From assembly GCA_046496815.1 (NCBI GenBank), contig JAWOGN010000090.1:1-7675 (forward strand): a DNA stretch of 7,675 nucleotides, read 5' to 3'. Of this stretch, positions 1 to 5,601 are shown piece by piece (positions within the stretch are counted from its first letter, which is position 1; each line of letters starts with the position of its first letter). The position numbers and the translations under genes are program-made. The notes under the pieces are model-generated. The model ran no database searches. It had not been told where the DNA came from and saw only the letters and a program-made list of their open reading frames with translations. This DNA is from JAWOGN01 sp046496815 (GTDB taxonomy: Bacteria; Desulfobacterota; DSM-4660; Desulfatiglandales; Desulfatiglandaceae).

Positions 1-462
1 GAAGCCATGCCCCGGTTCCTGGCCGAGATGTACCGGGGCATTTCCCGCCACCGGCTGGAGCTGTATCCGGATGTGAAATCGGTCCTGGACGAACTTCAAC
101 TCCACTTTTCCCTGGCGGTGGTATCCGACGGCCAGAGCGTCTGGGCCCTACCTGAAATGCATGCCATGGGCATCGACGGCTACTTCGACCCTATCATCAT
201 ATCCAGCGACCACGGTTTCCGCAAGCCGGACTCGCGTCTTTTTCAGGCCGCCCTGGACGATCTCGGGGCCGAGCCGGAAGAAGTACTGTTCGTGGGAAAC
301 GACATGTACCGTGACGTGTTCGGAGCCGCACGGATGGGCATGAAGACCGTGTTTTTCGCCTCCAACCAGGGCCGCCGGCACATGGAAGGCGTAGAGCCTG
401 ATTATATCATCTACCGTTTTGCCGAACTCAGAGAGGCCGTTCGATTCTTCGAGATCTCATGA
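1..462 (+). CDS. HAD-superfamily (subclass IA-like) hydrolase, C-terminal part
   Basis: The frame is open to the left edge, so the true start and the nucleophile motif I (DxDGT-type) lie outside; the ATG at 7 is probably internal. Seen: 'VVSDGQ' gives the motif II Ser, 'FRKPDSRLF' the motif III Lys, and 'VLFVGNDMYRD' followed by 'AARMGMKTVFF' the acidic motif IV typical of HAD phosphatases. Known for the family: Mg2+-dependent phosphomonoester or haloacid hydrolysis through an aspartyl intermediate in the cytosol. The substrate cannot be read from this part. The visible C-terminus is intact and ends in TGA, which overlaps a possible downstream ATG as ATGA. Its base composition is visibly GC-richer than the debris that follows, which fits host backbone next to accessory DNA. 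Confidence 0.9.
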   Translation, partial: EAMPRFLAEMYRGISRHRLELYPDVKSVLDELQLHFSLAVVSDGQSVWALPEMHAMGIDGYFDPIIISSDHGFRKPDSRLFQAALDDLGAEPEEVLFVGNDMYRDVFGAARMGMKTVFFASNQGRRHMEGVEPDYIIYRFAELREAVRFFEIS

Positions 463-617
463 AACGGCAGCATCATACTTTTGAAATCACGGACAGCCAT
501 TCTCTTCTCCTAATTCGTAGCATGTTTTACAGCGAAGCATTTGTAAAATTTGTCAACAACGTCCGCTATCTATACGTCCCCTATCTACAGGCAATGGATC
601 GATCCCTTCACGGATAG
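459..617 (+). CDS. Small ORF (52 aa) coupled to the HAD gene, doubtful
   Basis: An ATG at 459 overlaps the HAD stop codon as ATGA, the arrangement of translationally coupled genes, and runs 52 codons to TAG. The product is unrecognised; it begins MKRQHHTFEITDSHSLLLIR and has an aromatic stretch (VRYLYVPYL) near its end. There is no signal peptide or clear membrane segment. Against it: its second half is made of the element-end-like sequence at 543-570 and the 15-base tandem duplication at 560-589, so much of the reading frame may be translated mobile-element debris. The original gene downstream of the HAD stop may have been replaced by this. I give it low confidence as a real protein. Confidence 0.3.
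   Translation: MKRQHHTFEITDSHSLLLIRSMFYSEAFVKFVNNVRYLYVPYLQAMDRSLHG
543..570 (-). repeat. Sequence resembling the end of the 4713-5625 element
   Basis: Read on the - strand this segment contains GGACGTTGTTGAC followed by AAATTTT. The left end of the element at 4713 contains GGACGTTCTTCAC followed by ATTTT, so 11 of 13 core bases match. It has the orientation of the element's right end. I infer a solo or degenerate end left by an earlier insertion or deletion; chance similarity is not excluded. Confidence 0.35.
560..589 (+). repeat. Tandem duplication, two 15-base units
   Basis: Units CGTCCGCTATCTATA (560-574) and CGTCCCCTATCTACA (575-589) are adjacent and match at 13 of 15 positions. The repeat directly abuts and partly overlaps the element-end-like segment, which suggests local duplication at an insertion or excision scar. 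Confidence 0.6.
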
Positions 618-637
618 GATGGAAAAAAACAGAGCAA

Positions 638-656
638 CCTGCCATTTCACGGCAGG
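638..656. other. Short hairpin, function unclear
   Basis: CCTGCC (638-643) and GGCAGG (651-656) form a perfect 6-bp GC-rich stem with a 7-base loop. On the + strand no T-run follows. On the - strand a run of T (from the A-run at 623-629) appears about 8 bases beyond the stem, too far for a standard intrinsic terminator. No gene on either strand clearly uses it. Confidence 0.25.
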
Positions 657-751
657 AATCTGAGAGAGTGGAACCCAATTGACTTCCGTCGTGTTTCGGT
701 TACTATGTCAATAACCATGAAATTCCCAGACTATAATCAAGTAACGCAGGA

Positions 752-916
752 ATGGCTAAAGGCAAAGGTATAGCGGCGGTTAAATTCTTTGAAACGCAAT
801 TAAATGAAAAAAGGGTGAATGTCACAAAGATCATTCTTTTCGGGTCTCAGGCATCAAGAAATGCCTGGACCGAAAGTGATGTAGATATTTTTGCCAGCAA
901 CGTCAAAGTGAACTAA
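752..916 (+). pseudogene. 5' fragment of a minimal nucleotidyltransferase (MntA-like antitoxin)
   Basis: This 54-codon ORF is too short for a whole family member but starts like a minimal nucleotidyltransferase: a helical N-terminus, then 'KIILFGSQASRNAWTESDVDIF'-type sequence with G31-S32 and, eleven residues on, D43 and D45, the GS...DxD catalytic signature of the polymerase-beta fold. Known: proteins with this motif are commonly the MntA antitoxins of HEPN/MNT (HepT/MntA) systems, or other AbiEii/Cap-type nucleotidyltransferases. It stops nine residues after DxD; normal members of roughly 100 residues or more continue with the third acidic strand and helices. No HEPN partner is readable. 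No good ribosome binding site precedes the ATG. It is markedly AT-richer than the HAD gene. I infer a truncated remnant of a horizontally acquired system. Confidence 0.65.
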
Positions 917-939
917 TTCACCCTTCCGGTATTAACACC

Positions 940-1113
940 ATGCATTATGATTTTGTGCTTACTCCGGCCGGCCGTTTACGATTTAAGGAAAGCGAAACCA
1001 AGGATACAGGCATACCCGGCCCTTGGATGAGAAGGGTCCTTAATGCCTTCTCCTCCTCCCAGTTTTCCGGCCTCTTTGCTCTCGCCGCCTCGAATCCTGG
1101 CCGATCATTCTAA
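940..1113 (+). pseudogene. Possible N-terminal fragment of an SNF2/DEAD-box helicase
   Basis: A 57-codon ORF begins MHYDFVLTPAGRLRF and later reads RVLNAFSSSQFSGLFALAAS. This resembles from memory the start of bacterial SNF2-type helicases, which often open with an 'xxVLTPxGRL' strand and a later 'AFxxGxGxGLLxLA' segment. It has none of the helicase motifs, because it ends in TAA after 57 codons and no continuation is recognisable in any + frame downstream. There is no Shine-Dalgarno sequence. It lies 23 bases after the nucleotidyltransferase fragment on the same strand. I infer a second gene stump in a rearranged defence-type locus; the family call needs a profile search and could be wrong. 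Confidence 0.4.
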
Positions 1114-1370
1114 AAACGAGCGTCAACAGGGAGCCTGGAGGTTCGGCAAATTTCAAATACCTAACATTTCCAGTTGGGACTCCCTTGCTATTCCATCTGC
1201 TCTCTTCTCTGAACCGAATAAAAACTGTTCAGGAACCTAACCCAACTGCGATCCTTTCCTACGAGGGATTTATATGTCTCCGCCCTCACCGGTATGTTTG
1301 AAGCCTTGCCATGGTCCGATCCCAACATGCAACGTGGTATGATCGTTTCGGGTGAAAAAGGACAACCTGG
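1114..1370. other. No recognisable gene (about 257 bases)
   Basis: Open + frames exist here (for example 1043-1240) but their proline/serine-rich translations resemble no family and lack ribosome binding sites. On the - strand this is the region downstream of the 183-aa ORF; I see no intrinsic terminator with a T-tract. An inverted repeat CTGAAC/GTTCAG (1209-1214 and 1227-1232, 12-base loop) is the only symmetry noticed and is weak. Confidence 0.5.
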
Positions 1371-1922
1371 TCATGTCCTCCTTCTCTTCTCGCCAAGTCT
1401 GATCTTCCAATGCCGATTTGTTTCGAGGTTATGGGCAGTATCACCTTGCCGTACTATTCGCGCACCCCTGTACTTGAACCTGCTCGCAAGGTACCGGATC
1501 ATGGAAAACATGGAGAGGACCTCAAAACCCTGGATAGCGATATTCCCTTTTCTCCGGCAGAACTGCGGAAAGATCAAGTCCTCTTCCATCCCGTCCACAA
1601 CGAAGGACCGGACCTTCAGGAAATCGACGCAGAGTATTTCGTACTGGTTTCCTGTATCCACGGCAACAGATTGAATCCTCTTCGGAACAGAGAGTCGCTT
1701 CTTGTATCTGGTCTTCAGATAGTCTACGATAAATTCCCTTGGATCGATCACGAAGCCCGTCAGGTATTTTTTCCCATTCTTGTGAACGTCGACCTCCAGC
1801 TTGCCATAGTCGATCGGATACTCCTCTTTCTTATCGAGGAATTGTTCCCTGTCGTACCAGGCCATGTTGTAGAAACTCGCAACCGATACTCTCAGCCTGT
1901 TCTTTTCGAGGACCACATACAT
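1371..1922 (-). CDS. Hypothetical protein (183 aa), last ORF of the - strand cluster
   Basis: I do not recognise this family. The ATG at 1922 is chosen because AAAGGA stands 8 bases upstream. The product looks soluble, with no signal peptide or membrane helix; it is rich in Lys, Arg and aromatic residues, alternates probable strands and helices (for example VVLEKNRLRVSV near the start, KKYLTGFVIDPREFIVDYLK at 51-70), and ends in a very basic tail (KIRLGEKRRR). It lies 30 bases downstream of a winged-helix gene on the same strand and in the same frame, separated by TGA. From position alone it could be the effector regulated by that protein, but no catalytic motif is visible, so this is a guess. 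A 299-codon + strand frame (1410-2309) runs antisense to it and I treat that as a shadow. Confidence 0.6.
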   Translation of the reverse strand: MYVVLEKNRLRVSVASFYNMAWYDREQFLDKKEEYPIDYGKLEVDVHKNGKKYLTGFVIDPREFIVDYLKTRYKKRLSVPKRIQSVAVDTGNQYEILCVDFLKVRSFVVDGMEEDLIFPQFCRRKGNIAIQGFEVLSMFSMIRYLASRFKYRGARIVRQGDTAHNLETNRHWKIRLGEKRRRT

Positions 1923-1930
1923 TTCCCAAG

Positions 1931-1936
1931 TCCTTT
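1931..1936 (-). promoter_or_regulatory. Ribosome binding site of the 183-aa ORF
   Basis: AAAGGA on the - strand, 8 bases before the ATG at 1922, with a second purine-rich AGGAGA just upstream (1938-1943). It decides the start and is the main evidence that this ORF, rather than its long antisense frame, is translated. Confidence 0.6.
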
Positions 1937-1952
1937 CTCTCCTGTCGATCCA

Positions 1953-2279
1953 TCACACCGCTACCTCTATCGAAATCCTATCGTAGTCGAAATGAGGAAC
2001 CTTTTTCGCGCCTGTTTCGCTTATAGCCACGATGCCCAGTTCCTTGAGATAGGAAAGATTTTGCCGCACGTTTTTCAGGTCACGATTGACCATTTTCGGC
2101 AACTCGCATACGGAAGAGGGTTTTCGGTCCCTGATTGTTTTCAGAATCTCCAAACGTCTCTCCGCCAGAACCCTTTTCATCTCTTTCAGGCTGGCGAAAT
2201 AGATCGCGCGTTTTTGAACAGTCTTTTCCTTCGTGAGGTGCTCGAAAGTCTCCCCGGTTTTTTTTCGGAATGTCTTCAA
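1953..2279 (-). CDS. Winged-helix DNA-binding protein, COG4190/HVO_A0114-like
   Basis: The 108-aa product has the layout I know from COG4190 proteins: 'FASLKEMKRVLAERRLEIL' (about 28-46), a winged helix from about 42 to 90 with the recognition helix near 'NRDLKNVRQNLSYLKELGIV', and a C-terminal strand 'VPHFDYDRISIEV' matching the usual 'vpYDkIeIei' ending. Such proteins often serve as the antitoxin/regulator in two-gene toxin-antitoxin loci (for example beside TumE/DUF6516 toxins). The start is TTG; AAGG at 4 bases and GGGAG at 9 bases upstream support it, and TAA is in frame just before it. The preceding 106-aa ORF ends 6 bases upstream, so coupling is likely. No TumE-like sequence is found next to it, so any partner must be one of the two unrecognised neighbours. 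Confidence 0.8.
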   Translation of the reverse strand: MKTFRKKTGETFEHLTKEKTVQKRAIYFASLKEMKRVLAERRLEILKTIRDRKPSSVCELPKMVNRDLKNVRQNLSYLKELGIVAISETGAKKVPHFDYDRISIEVAV

Positions 2280-2283
2280 GAGG

Positions 2284-2293
2284 CCTTACTCCC
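2284..2293 (-). promoter_or_regulatory. Ribosome binding site of the winged-helix gene
   Basis: On the - strand GGGAG, then the stop TAA of the previous ORF, then GG form a purine-rich stretch 4 to 9 bases before the TTG start at 2279. Because the site lies across the end of the 106-aa ORF, ribosomes finishing that ORF would be placed to restart here. Confidence 0.5.
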
Positions 2294-2606
2294 ACAAATA
2301 TTTTCTTAATCTTAACGACTTTGTCGCCCTTGATCGTTTTCGTACGAAAGACAAGCTTAGCTTTGATAGTGAGTATAATACACCTACCAATTGCTTCATA
2401 TGAATCGGTCTGTCATATTTCCTCCGTTCATCCAGATCGATGATAAAGTCATTGAGGACTTTCGTTAAAGCATCGGTGTTCACTTTTTCAATCGGGGCTG
2501 ACAAGCCCTTCAGGATTCCTTTCACGCTTGCCCCGAACTTCTCGACGATTTTCGTTGCGAAGCCGAGCGATTCGAACTGTTGCTTCGGGGCTATGCGGCA
2601 GTTCAT
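2286..2606 (-). CDS. Hypothetical protein (106 aa), third ORF of the cluster
   Basis: I do not recognise this protein. The ATG at 2606 has no clear Shine-Dalgarno sequence, so the start is uncertain; an origin by truncation of a longer gene is possible. The middle looks helical (KIVEKFGASVKGILKGL, then DALTKVLNDFIIDLDERRK) and the end is basic (RKRSRATKSLRLRKY). No membrane helix or signal peptide is visible. It lies 39 bases downstream of the AbiEii-type gene and 6 bases upstream of the winged-helix gene, on the same strand and in the same frame as both. By position it could be a toxin partner of the winged-helix protein, but it shows no similarity to TumE by eye. It could also be a non-coding stretch inside the operon. 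Confidence 0.45.
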   Translation of the reverse strand: MNCRIAPKQQFESLGFATKIVEKFGASVKGILKGLSAPIEKVNTDALTKVLNDFIIDLDERRKYDRPIHMKQLVGVLYSLSKLSLSFVRKRSRATKSLRLRKYLWE

Positions 2607-2645
2607 TTCGATCGTGCTAGGGTGTCCTATCGAAAGAAAGAACTT

Positions 2646-3533
2646 TCATTTTGGATTTGGTTTTATTGTTGCCGGAAACAATTCGAACAGAACTGACATA
2701 AATTCGTTGATTTGCAATTCCGGCCTGTAGTAAGGGCTTTCTCTCAATCGGAGCATGCCCAAACGATCTGGTGCAGAAAAATGCTCCGAGACCAGGCGCC
2801 CTGCCTCCAACGCATAGGGCTGGCGGCCCTGTTGATCGCGCAATTCAAGGGCGTATTCCCACTCTTCTTCTCCAGTCGTCGCTATGATCGTATATAGATC
2901 CAGAGCATGGTAGCGGCCAAAATCCTTGTCGAAGTCTTTAAGCCGATCCCTGAATGCGAACAGCTTCATCATCGAAAACGTGTAAGGATGTGGCAGGAAA
3001 ACTTCAGCTTCATAGGGCCTGTTTGAACTGAGTTTGCCCACCAGTGTGATTAACGACAGGCCTTCTTCCAGGCTGAACGCTTCGTCCACAGGATGAGCGT
3101 GAATCCCGACCGAAGGGCTGGGACGAGCACGCCGAGCATCCGCCTTCACTTTCGTACCACGAAAAGAGCTCCGCGGCCCGGTAAGGATGTCTATCTTGAT
3201 GCTGCCTGCATCGGTGCCTCCCGGTCTCGGTTTCACGAACTGGTATTTTTCGGCCCCTGGAACGACCTGATACCCCAGTCTGGCGATGGCATTTGCCAGT
3301 GGTTTCAGTTTCCGTGAATTGATCATCAACTCAGGACGCAGGAACAAGTCCAGGTCGTTGGTGGAACGTGGTTCAGGCCATGCCTGCAGGAGAGTGCGCA
3401 TACCCAGCCGCCGCGCTTGACTTGTCTTGAGATAAATACCAAAGCCCCCTCCAATGATCAGTTTGATATCGGTGCCCTCTATCTCATGCAGCAGGTCGAG
3501 CAATGATGTTTGAAGGTCGGATATCCTTAGCAT
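2646..3533 (-). CDS. abiEii: AbiEii-family nucleotidyltransferase toxin (type IV TA)
   Basis: The 295-aa product fits the AbiEii/AbiGii family. Residues 26-32 (IIGGGFG) followed by 56-64 (RSTNDLDLF, D60 and D62) are the family form of the nucleotidyltransferase GG/GS...DxD motif; 'IKIDIL' (112-117, D115) supplies the third acid; 'MMKLFAFRDRLKDFDKDFGRYHALDLY' around 188-214 matches the downstream K...DR..KD...DL block. Known: AbiEii toxins transfer nucleotides to RNA (tRNA acceptor stems in studied relatives), giving reversible growth arrest and phage abortive infection. Its ATG overlaps the antitoxin stop as TAATG and lacks its own ribosome binding site, so translation is probably coupled. 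All key residues are present, so the toxin looks intact. Confidence 0.88.
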   Translation of the reverse strand: MLRISDLQTSLLDLLHEIEGTDIKLIIGGGFGIYLKTSQARRLGMRTLLQAWPEPRSTNDLDLFLRPELMINSRKLKPLANAIARLGYQVVPGAEKYQFVKPRPGGTDAGSIKIDILTGPRSSFRGTKVKADARRARPSPSVGIHAHPVDEAFSLEEGLSLITLVGKLSSNRPYEAEVFLPHPYTFSMMKLFAFRDRLKDFDKDFGRYHALDLYTIIATTGEEEWEYALELRDQQGRQPYALEAGRLVSEHFSAPDRLGMLRLRESPYYRPELQINEFMSVLFELFPATIKPNPK

Positions 3534-4621
3534 TACCGCGCTGTCTCAAGGTCTCTCAAAAGAACCGACCTTACCTGTTCGGCAGTCTCCCTGTCTCTCT
3601 TGTCCCCTGTCATTAGCTCGAGGTACACTTGCACAGGGGAGGCCCACCAGAAATCCTCTCCTCGCCGGGCATCGAAAAAGACCGTTTCATCCTCTGTCAC
3701 AATGATCTCGAGATTTGGGAAGCGGTCCGTCGGAGTTCCGGACACCTGCTCCAGCAGAATCTCCGGACGAGGGCAATAAACGGATAAGAAATCCCCCCAC
3801 TGCATTACGGCATATTGCCCAACCGATGATGTCCCCGATGCGACAAGGGGGAGACCTAGGGCCTGCGATTTCTTCAGCAGCAACTCCCCAATCGTCCCTG
3901 CCTCCCCCGGGATCTTGAGACGAATTCGCTCCTTGATATTCGGCTGGACATAGTTTTCACGAAGCTTTTCCAAAAGACTATCGGGTTGCAACAGGCGAAT
4001 GGTTTTTCCGCGCGCAATGATCAGATCCTCTTCCAGTGTTTTCAACGCCTTCGACACTGTGGGCAGAGTCATGGGCCTCTTATCCCCGCGCTTCACCAAC
4101 ATGTTTCGAAGGTTGATCTCAGCGCATACATCCTGAACGGTTTCGAAGCCGGCACGAGCGAGGAAGACCCGTCCAACCATGGAACTGTTTTTCCGATAAA
4201 TATTTTTGATCGGTGCAGAAGTGACAAAACGGCTTTTTCCGCCGGTGCGTAATACGGCAAACCTTTCCGGAGCGACGACCACACCGTTGCCGCACAGATC
4301 GAGGCCGCTTATCTCTTCCCGCTCAAGCTCATCTAATTGGCGCTCGCTGAGGAAAGGCACAAATAAAAGAGGGCTCCAGCCTTTGGGCAGCGAGGATGTT
4401 TTCAGCATGTTGAGTCCGGCCTGAAAAGCCTTGGGCGTCGAGAGCGATTTGCATTCGACAGCGAACTTCGCTCTCCTTTTGCCCCATGAGGCCTCAATCG
4501 CTGCGTCGAAACGGGTGTTTCCGCCGCCTTGCAGACCGCTCTTCAAAAAGCGAAAGGTGAGGGGAGGCAGCGAAACCTTTCCCGTTCGGAGTTGTTCTAT
4601 CATGTCCTTTTCAGTTGGCAT
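3533..4621 (-). CDS. abiEi: AbiEi-type antitoxin/repressor with N-terminal PD-(D/E)XK-like domain
   Basis: The 362-aa product has three parts. Residues 1-135 resemble a PD-(D/E)XK-like fold: D39 in 'RFDAAI', E56-C-K58 in 'FAVECKS', then Q67, followed by 'LLFVPFLSERQLDELEREEI' and 'GLDLCGNGVV', the pattern of the 'apyls...YlDLtGNv' type seen in related regulators. Residues about 145-212 are a winged helix ('TLPTVSKALKTLEEDLII'). Residues 215-362 match the COG4861/AbiEi_2 type, ending in 'WASPVQVYLELMTGDKRDRETAEQVR'. Known: AbiEi antitoxins bind inverted repeats in their own promoter and neutralise AbiEii without a stable protein complex. The ATG at 4621 is preceded by AGGA at a short 2-base spacing. 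Whether the nuclease-like domain is catalytic is unknown; it may only bind DNA. Confidence 0.85.
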   Translation of the reverse strand: MPTEKDMIEQLRTGKVSLPPLTFRFLKSGLQGGGNTRFDAAIEASWGKRRAKFAVECKSLSTPKAFQAGLNMLKTSSLPKGWSPLLFVPFLSERQLDELEREEISGLDLCGNGVVVAPERFAVLRTGGKSRFVTSAPIKNIYRKNSSMVGRVFLARAGFETVQDVCAEINLRNMLVKRGDKRPMTLPTVSKALKTLEEDLIIARGKTIRLLQPDSLLEKLRENYVQPNIKERIRLKIPGEAGTIGELLLKKSQALGLPLVASGTSSVGQYAVMQWGDFLSVYCPRPEILLEQVSGTPTDRFPNLEIIVTEDETVFFDARRGEDFWWASPVQVYLELMTGDKRDRETAEQVRSVLLRDLETAR

Positions 4622-4715
4622 TTTCCTGTTTTAATGGCTTTTCCTGTTCAAGAAAATAGCGCTTTTCAGGAAACTTTGCAAGTTTTATTTTATAAGGATA
4701 TCTCTACCCAGGAAA
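4622..4715. promoter_or_regulatory. Candidate AbiEi operator boxes (TTTCCTG / CAGGAAA)
   Basis: TTTCCTG occurs at 4622-4628 and 4640-4646 (both inside a direct repeat TTTTCCTGTT spaced by 18 bases), and its inverse CAGGAAA at 4667-4673 and 4709-4715. The pair 4640-4646/4667-4673 is an inverted repeat that brackets the -10 hexamer. AbiEi proteins are known to autoregulate through inverted repeats at the promoter; assigning these boxes to this AbiEi is inference. The outermost copy overlaps the end of the mobile element by three bases and may be unrelated; the innermost covers the abiEi ribosome binding site. Confidence 0.5.
4653..4681 (-). promoter_or_regulatory. Candidate sigma-70 promoter of the abiE operon
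   Basis: On the - strand TTGCAA (4676-4681) and TATTTT (4653-4658) are separated by exactly 17 bases; each matches 4 of 6 consensus positions. The predicted transcription start near 4646 gives a leader of about 25 bases before the abiEi ATG. Box TTTCCTG (4640-4646) lies at the start site and box CAGGAAA (4667-4673) in the spacer, as expected for autorepression. Confidence 0.5.
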
Positions 4716-4736
4716 GGGGGACGTTCTTCACATTTT
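4713..4736 (+). repeat. Left inverted repeat of the element
   Basis: Begins AAAGGGGGACGTTCTTCAC and continues ATTTT. It matches the reverse complement of 5602-5625 at 19 of 24 positions: 14 of the first 19 and all of the last 5. Confidence 0.55.
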
Positions 4737-4781
4737 GACCTTTTGATTACGAAGTTGTCTTGACTATGAGAGTGGTGTTAC

Positions 4782-5596
4782 ATGCCAAGACAGTCACGAT
4801 TAGGTACCCCGGGGGCGCTCCTATTGCCAGGGTGAATGAAAGACGAAAAATCTTTGAGGACAAAAAGGATTGCAAAGACTTTTTAATCCGCCTCGGAGAT
4901 ATTCTTTTCGGCACCGAAACGATTTGCTACGCATGGGCGATTATTCCGAACCATGCCTTCATTTTTTTCTCCGGGCAAAGACCTTTCCGATCGCCACTAT
5001 TATGGGGCGTCTGTTAACGAAATACACCATGTACTTTAATCGCAGACACCGCTGTTACGGTCATCTGTTTCAGAATCGCTATAAATCCATCCTTTTCCAA
5101 GAGGACCCCCATTTTCAGGAGTTGGTCCGTTATATTCATCTAAACCTCTATGGGTAAACGGCCTGATTTTACGGGAGGGGGATTGGTTCGGAGCGTGGGC
5201 GGGTGGTTGAATCTTATGGAGATGCGCAGGGCAAAAGTGTCTGTCAAGGGAGAGGAGTGGATCTTGGGGGAAGGTGATTTTGTAGAACAGATGTTACAGG
5301 AATCGGGTGAGGCGTTTGAGAGAAAATCTTTTCTAAAGAGCCAAGGTTGGGATTTGGATAAATTAGCTGCTCATGTGGCTAAATTGTTGAAAATAGATGT
5401 TTCAGTAGTTTGGTCTGCGGGTAAATACAGGCACATTGTCGAGGCACGAAGCCTGCTCTGTTATTGGGCTGCTAGGGATCTGGGTGTGAGTATGACTTCA
5501 TTAGCGAATAGACTTAAGCTATCGGTTGCAACCATTACGCAGTCCGTAGAGCGGGGAGAGAGGCTCATGAAAGAAAAGTCTTATCATTTTCCATGA
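4782..5596 (+). pseudogene. Y1/RAYT-like transposase with DnaA-C-like domain, multiply disrupted
   Basis: Family-like segments occur in order but in different frames. ATG at 4782 reads MPRQSRLGTPGAL then stops at 4833. The frame shifts near 4818 to 'IARVNERRKIFEDKKD...CYAWAIIPNH'. It shifts again at a T7 run (4962-4968) to 'TIMGRLLTKY...FNRRHRCYGHLFQNRYKSIL...LVRYIHLN'. Then near 5145 it jumps to 'GKRPDFTGGGLVRS' and runs to a TGA at 5594, with a C-terminal 'EARSLLCYWAARDLGVSMTSLANRL...SVERGE' like DnaA domain IV. By memory of intact relatives, some 60-75 residues are missing at the last junction. Known: these single-strand transposases use an HUH motif and a tyrosine; here the usual NHxH reads NHAF, so the second histidine is lost. 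Dead gene, high confidence; exact breakpoints approximate. Confidence 0.88.
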
Positions 5597-5601
5597 AAAT
5601 G

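Noticed and set aside
705..773. 22-codon ORF ending in TQEWLKAKV just before and overlapping the nucleotidyltransferase fragment, reminiscent of a HEPN N-terminus
   Set aside because: Too short and without a ribosome binding site; the 'EWLKA' similarity is too slight to call a HepT remnant.
1043..1240. 65-codon + ORF rich in Pro and Ser
   Set aside because: No family resemblance or ribosome binding site, and it overlaps the helicase-like fragment in another frame.
1410..2309. A 299-codon + strand open frame across the winged-helix and 183-aa genes
   Set aside because: The opposite strand encodes a recognisable winged-helix protein and has ribosome binding sites. The + translation resembles no family and has no ribosome binding site; it stays open because the - strand ORFs share one frame.
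2665..2682. Perfect 6-bp inverted repeat ATTGTT/AACAAT inside the end of abiEii
   Set aside because: AT-rich, lies within coding sequence and has no T-tract on either strand, so neither a terminator nor an operator can be supported.
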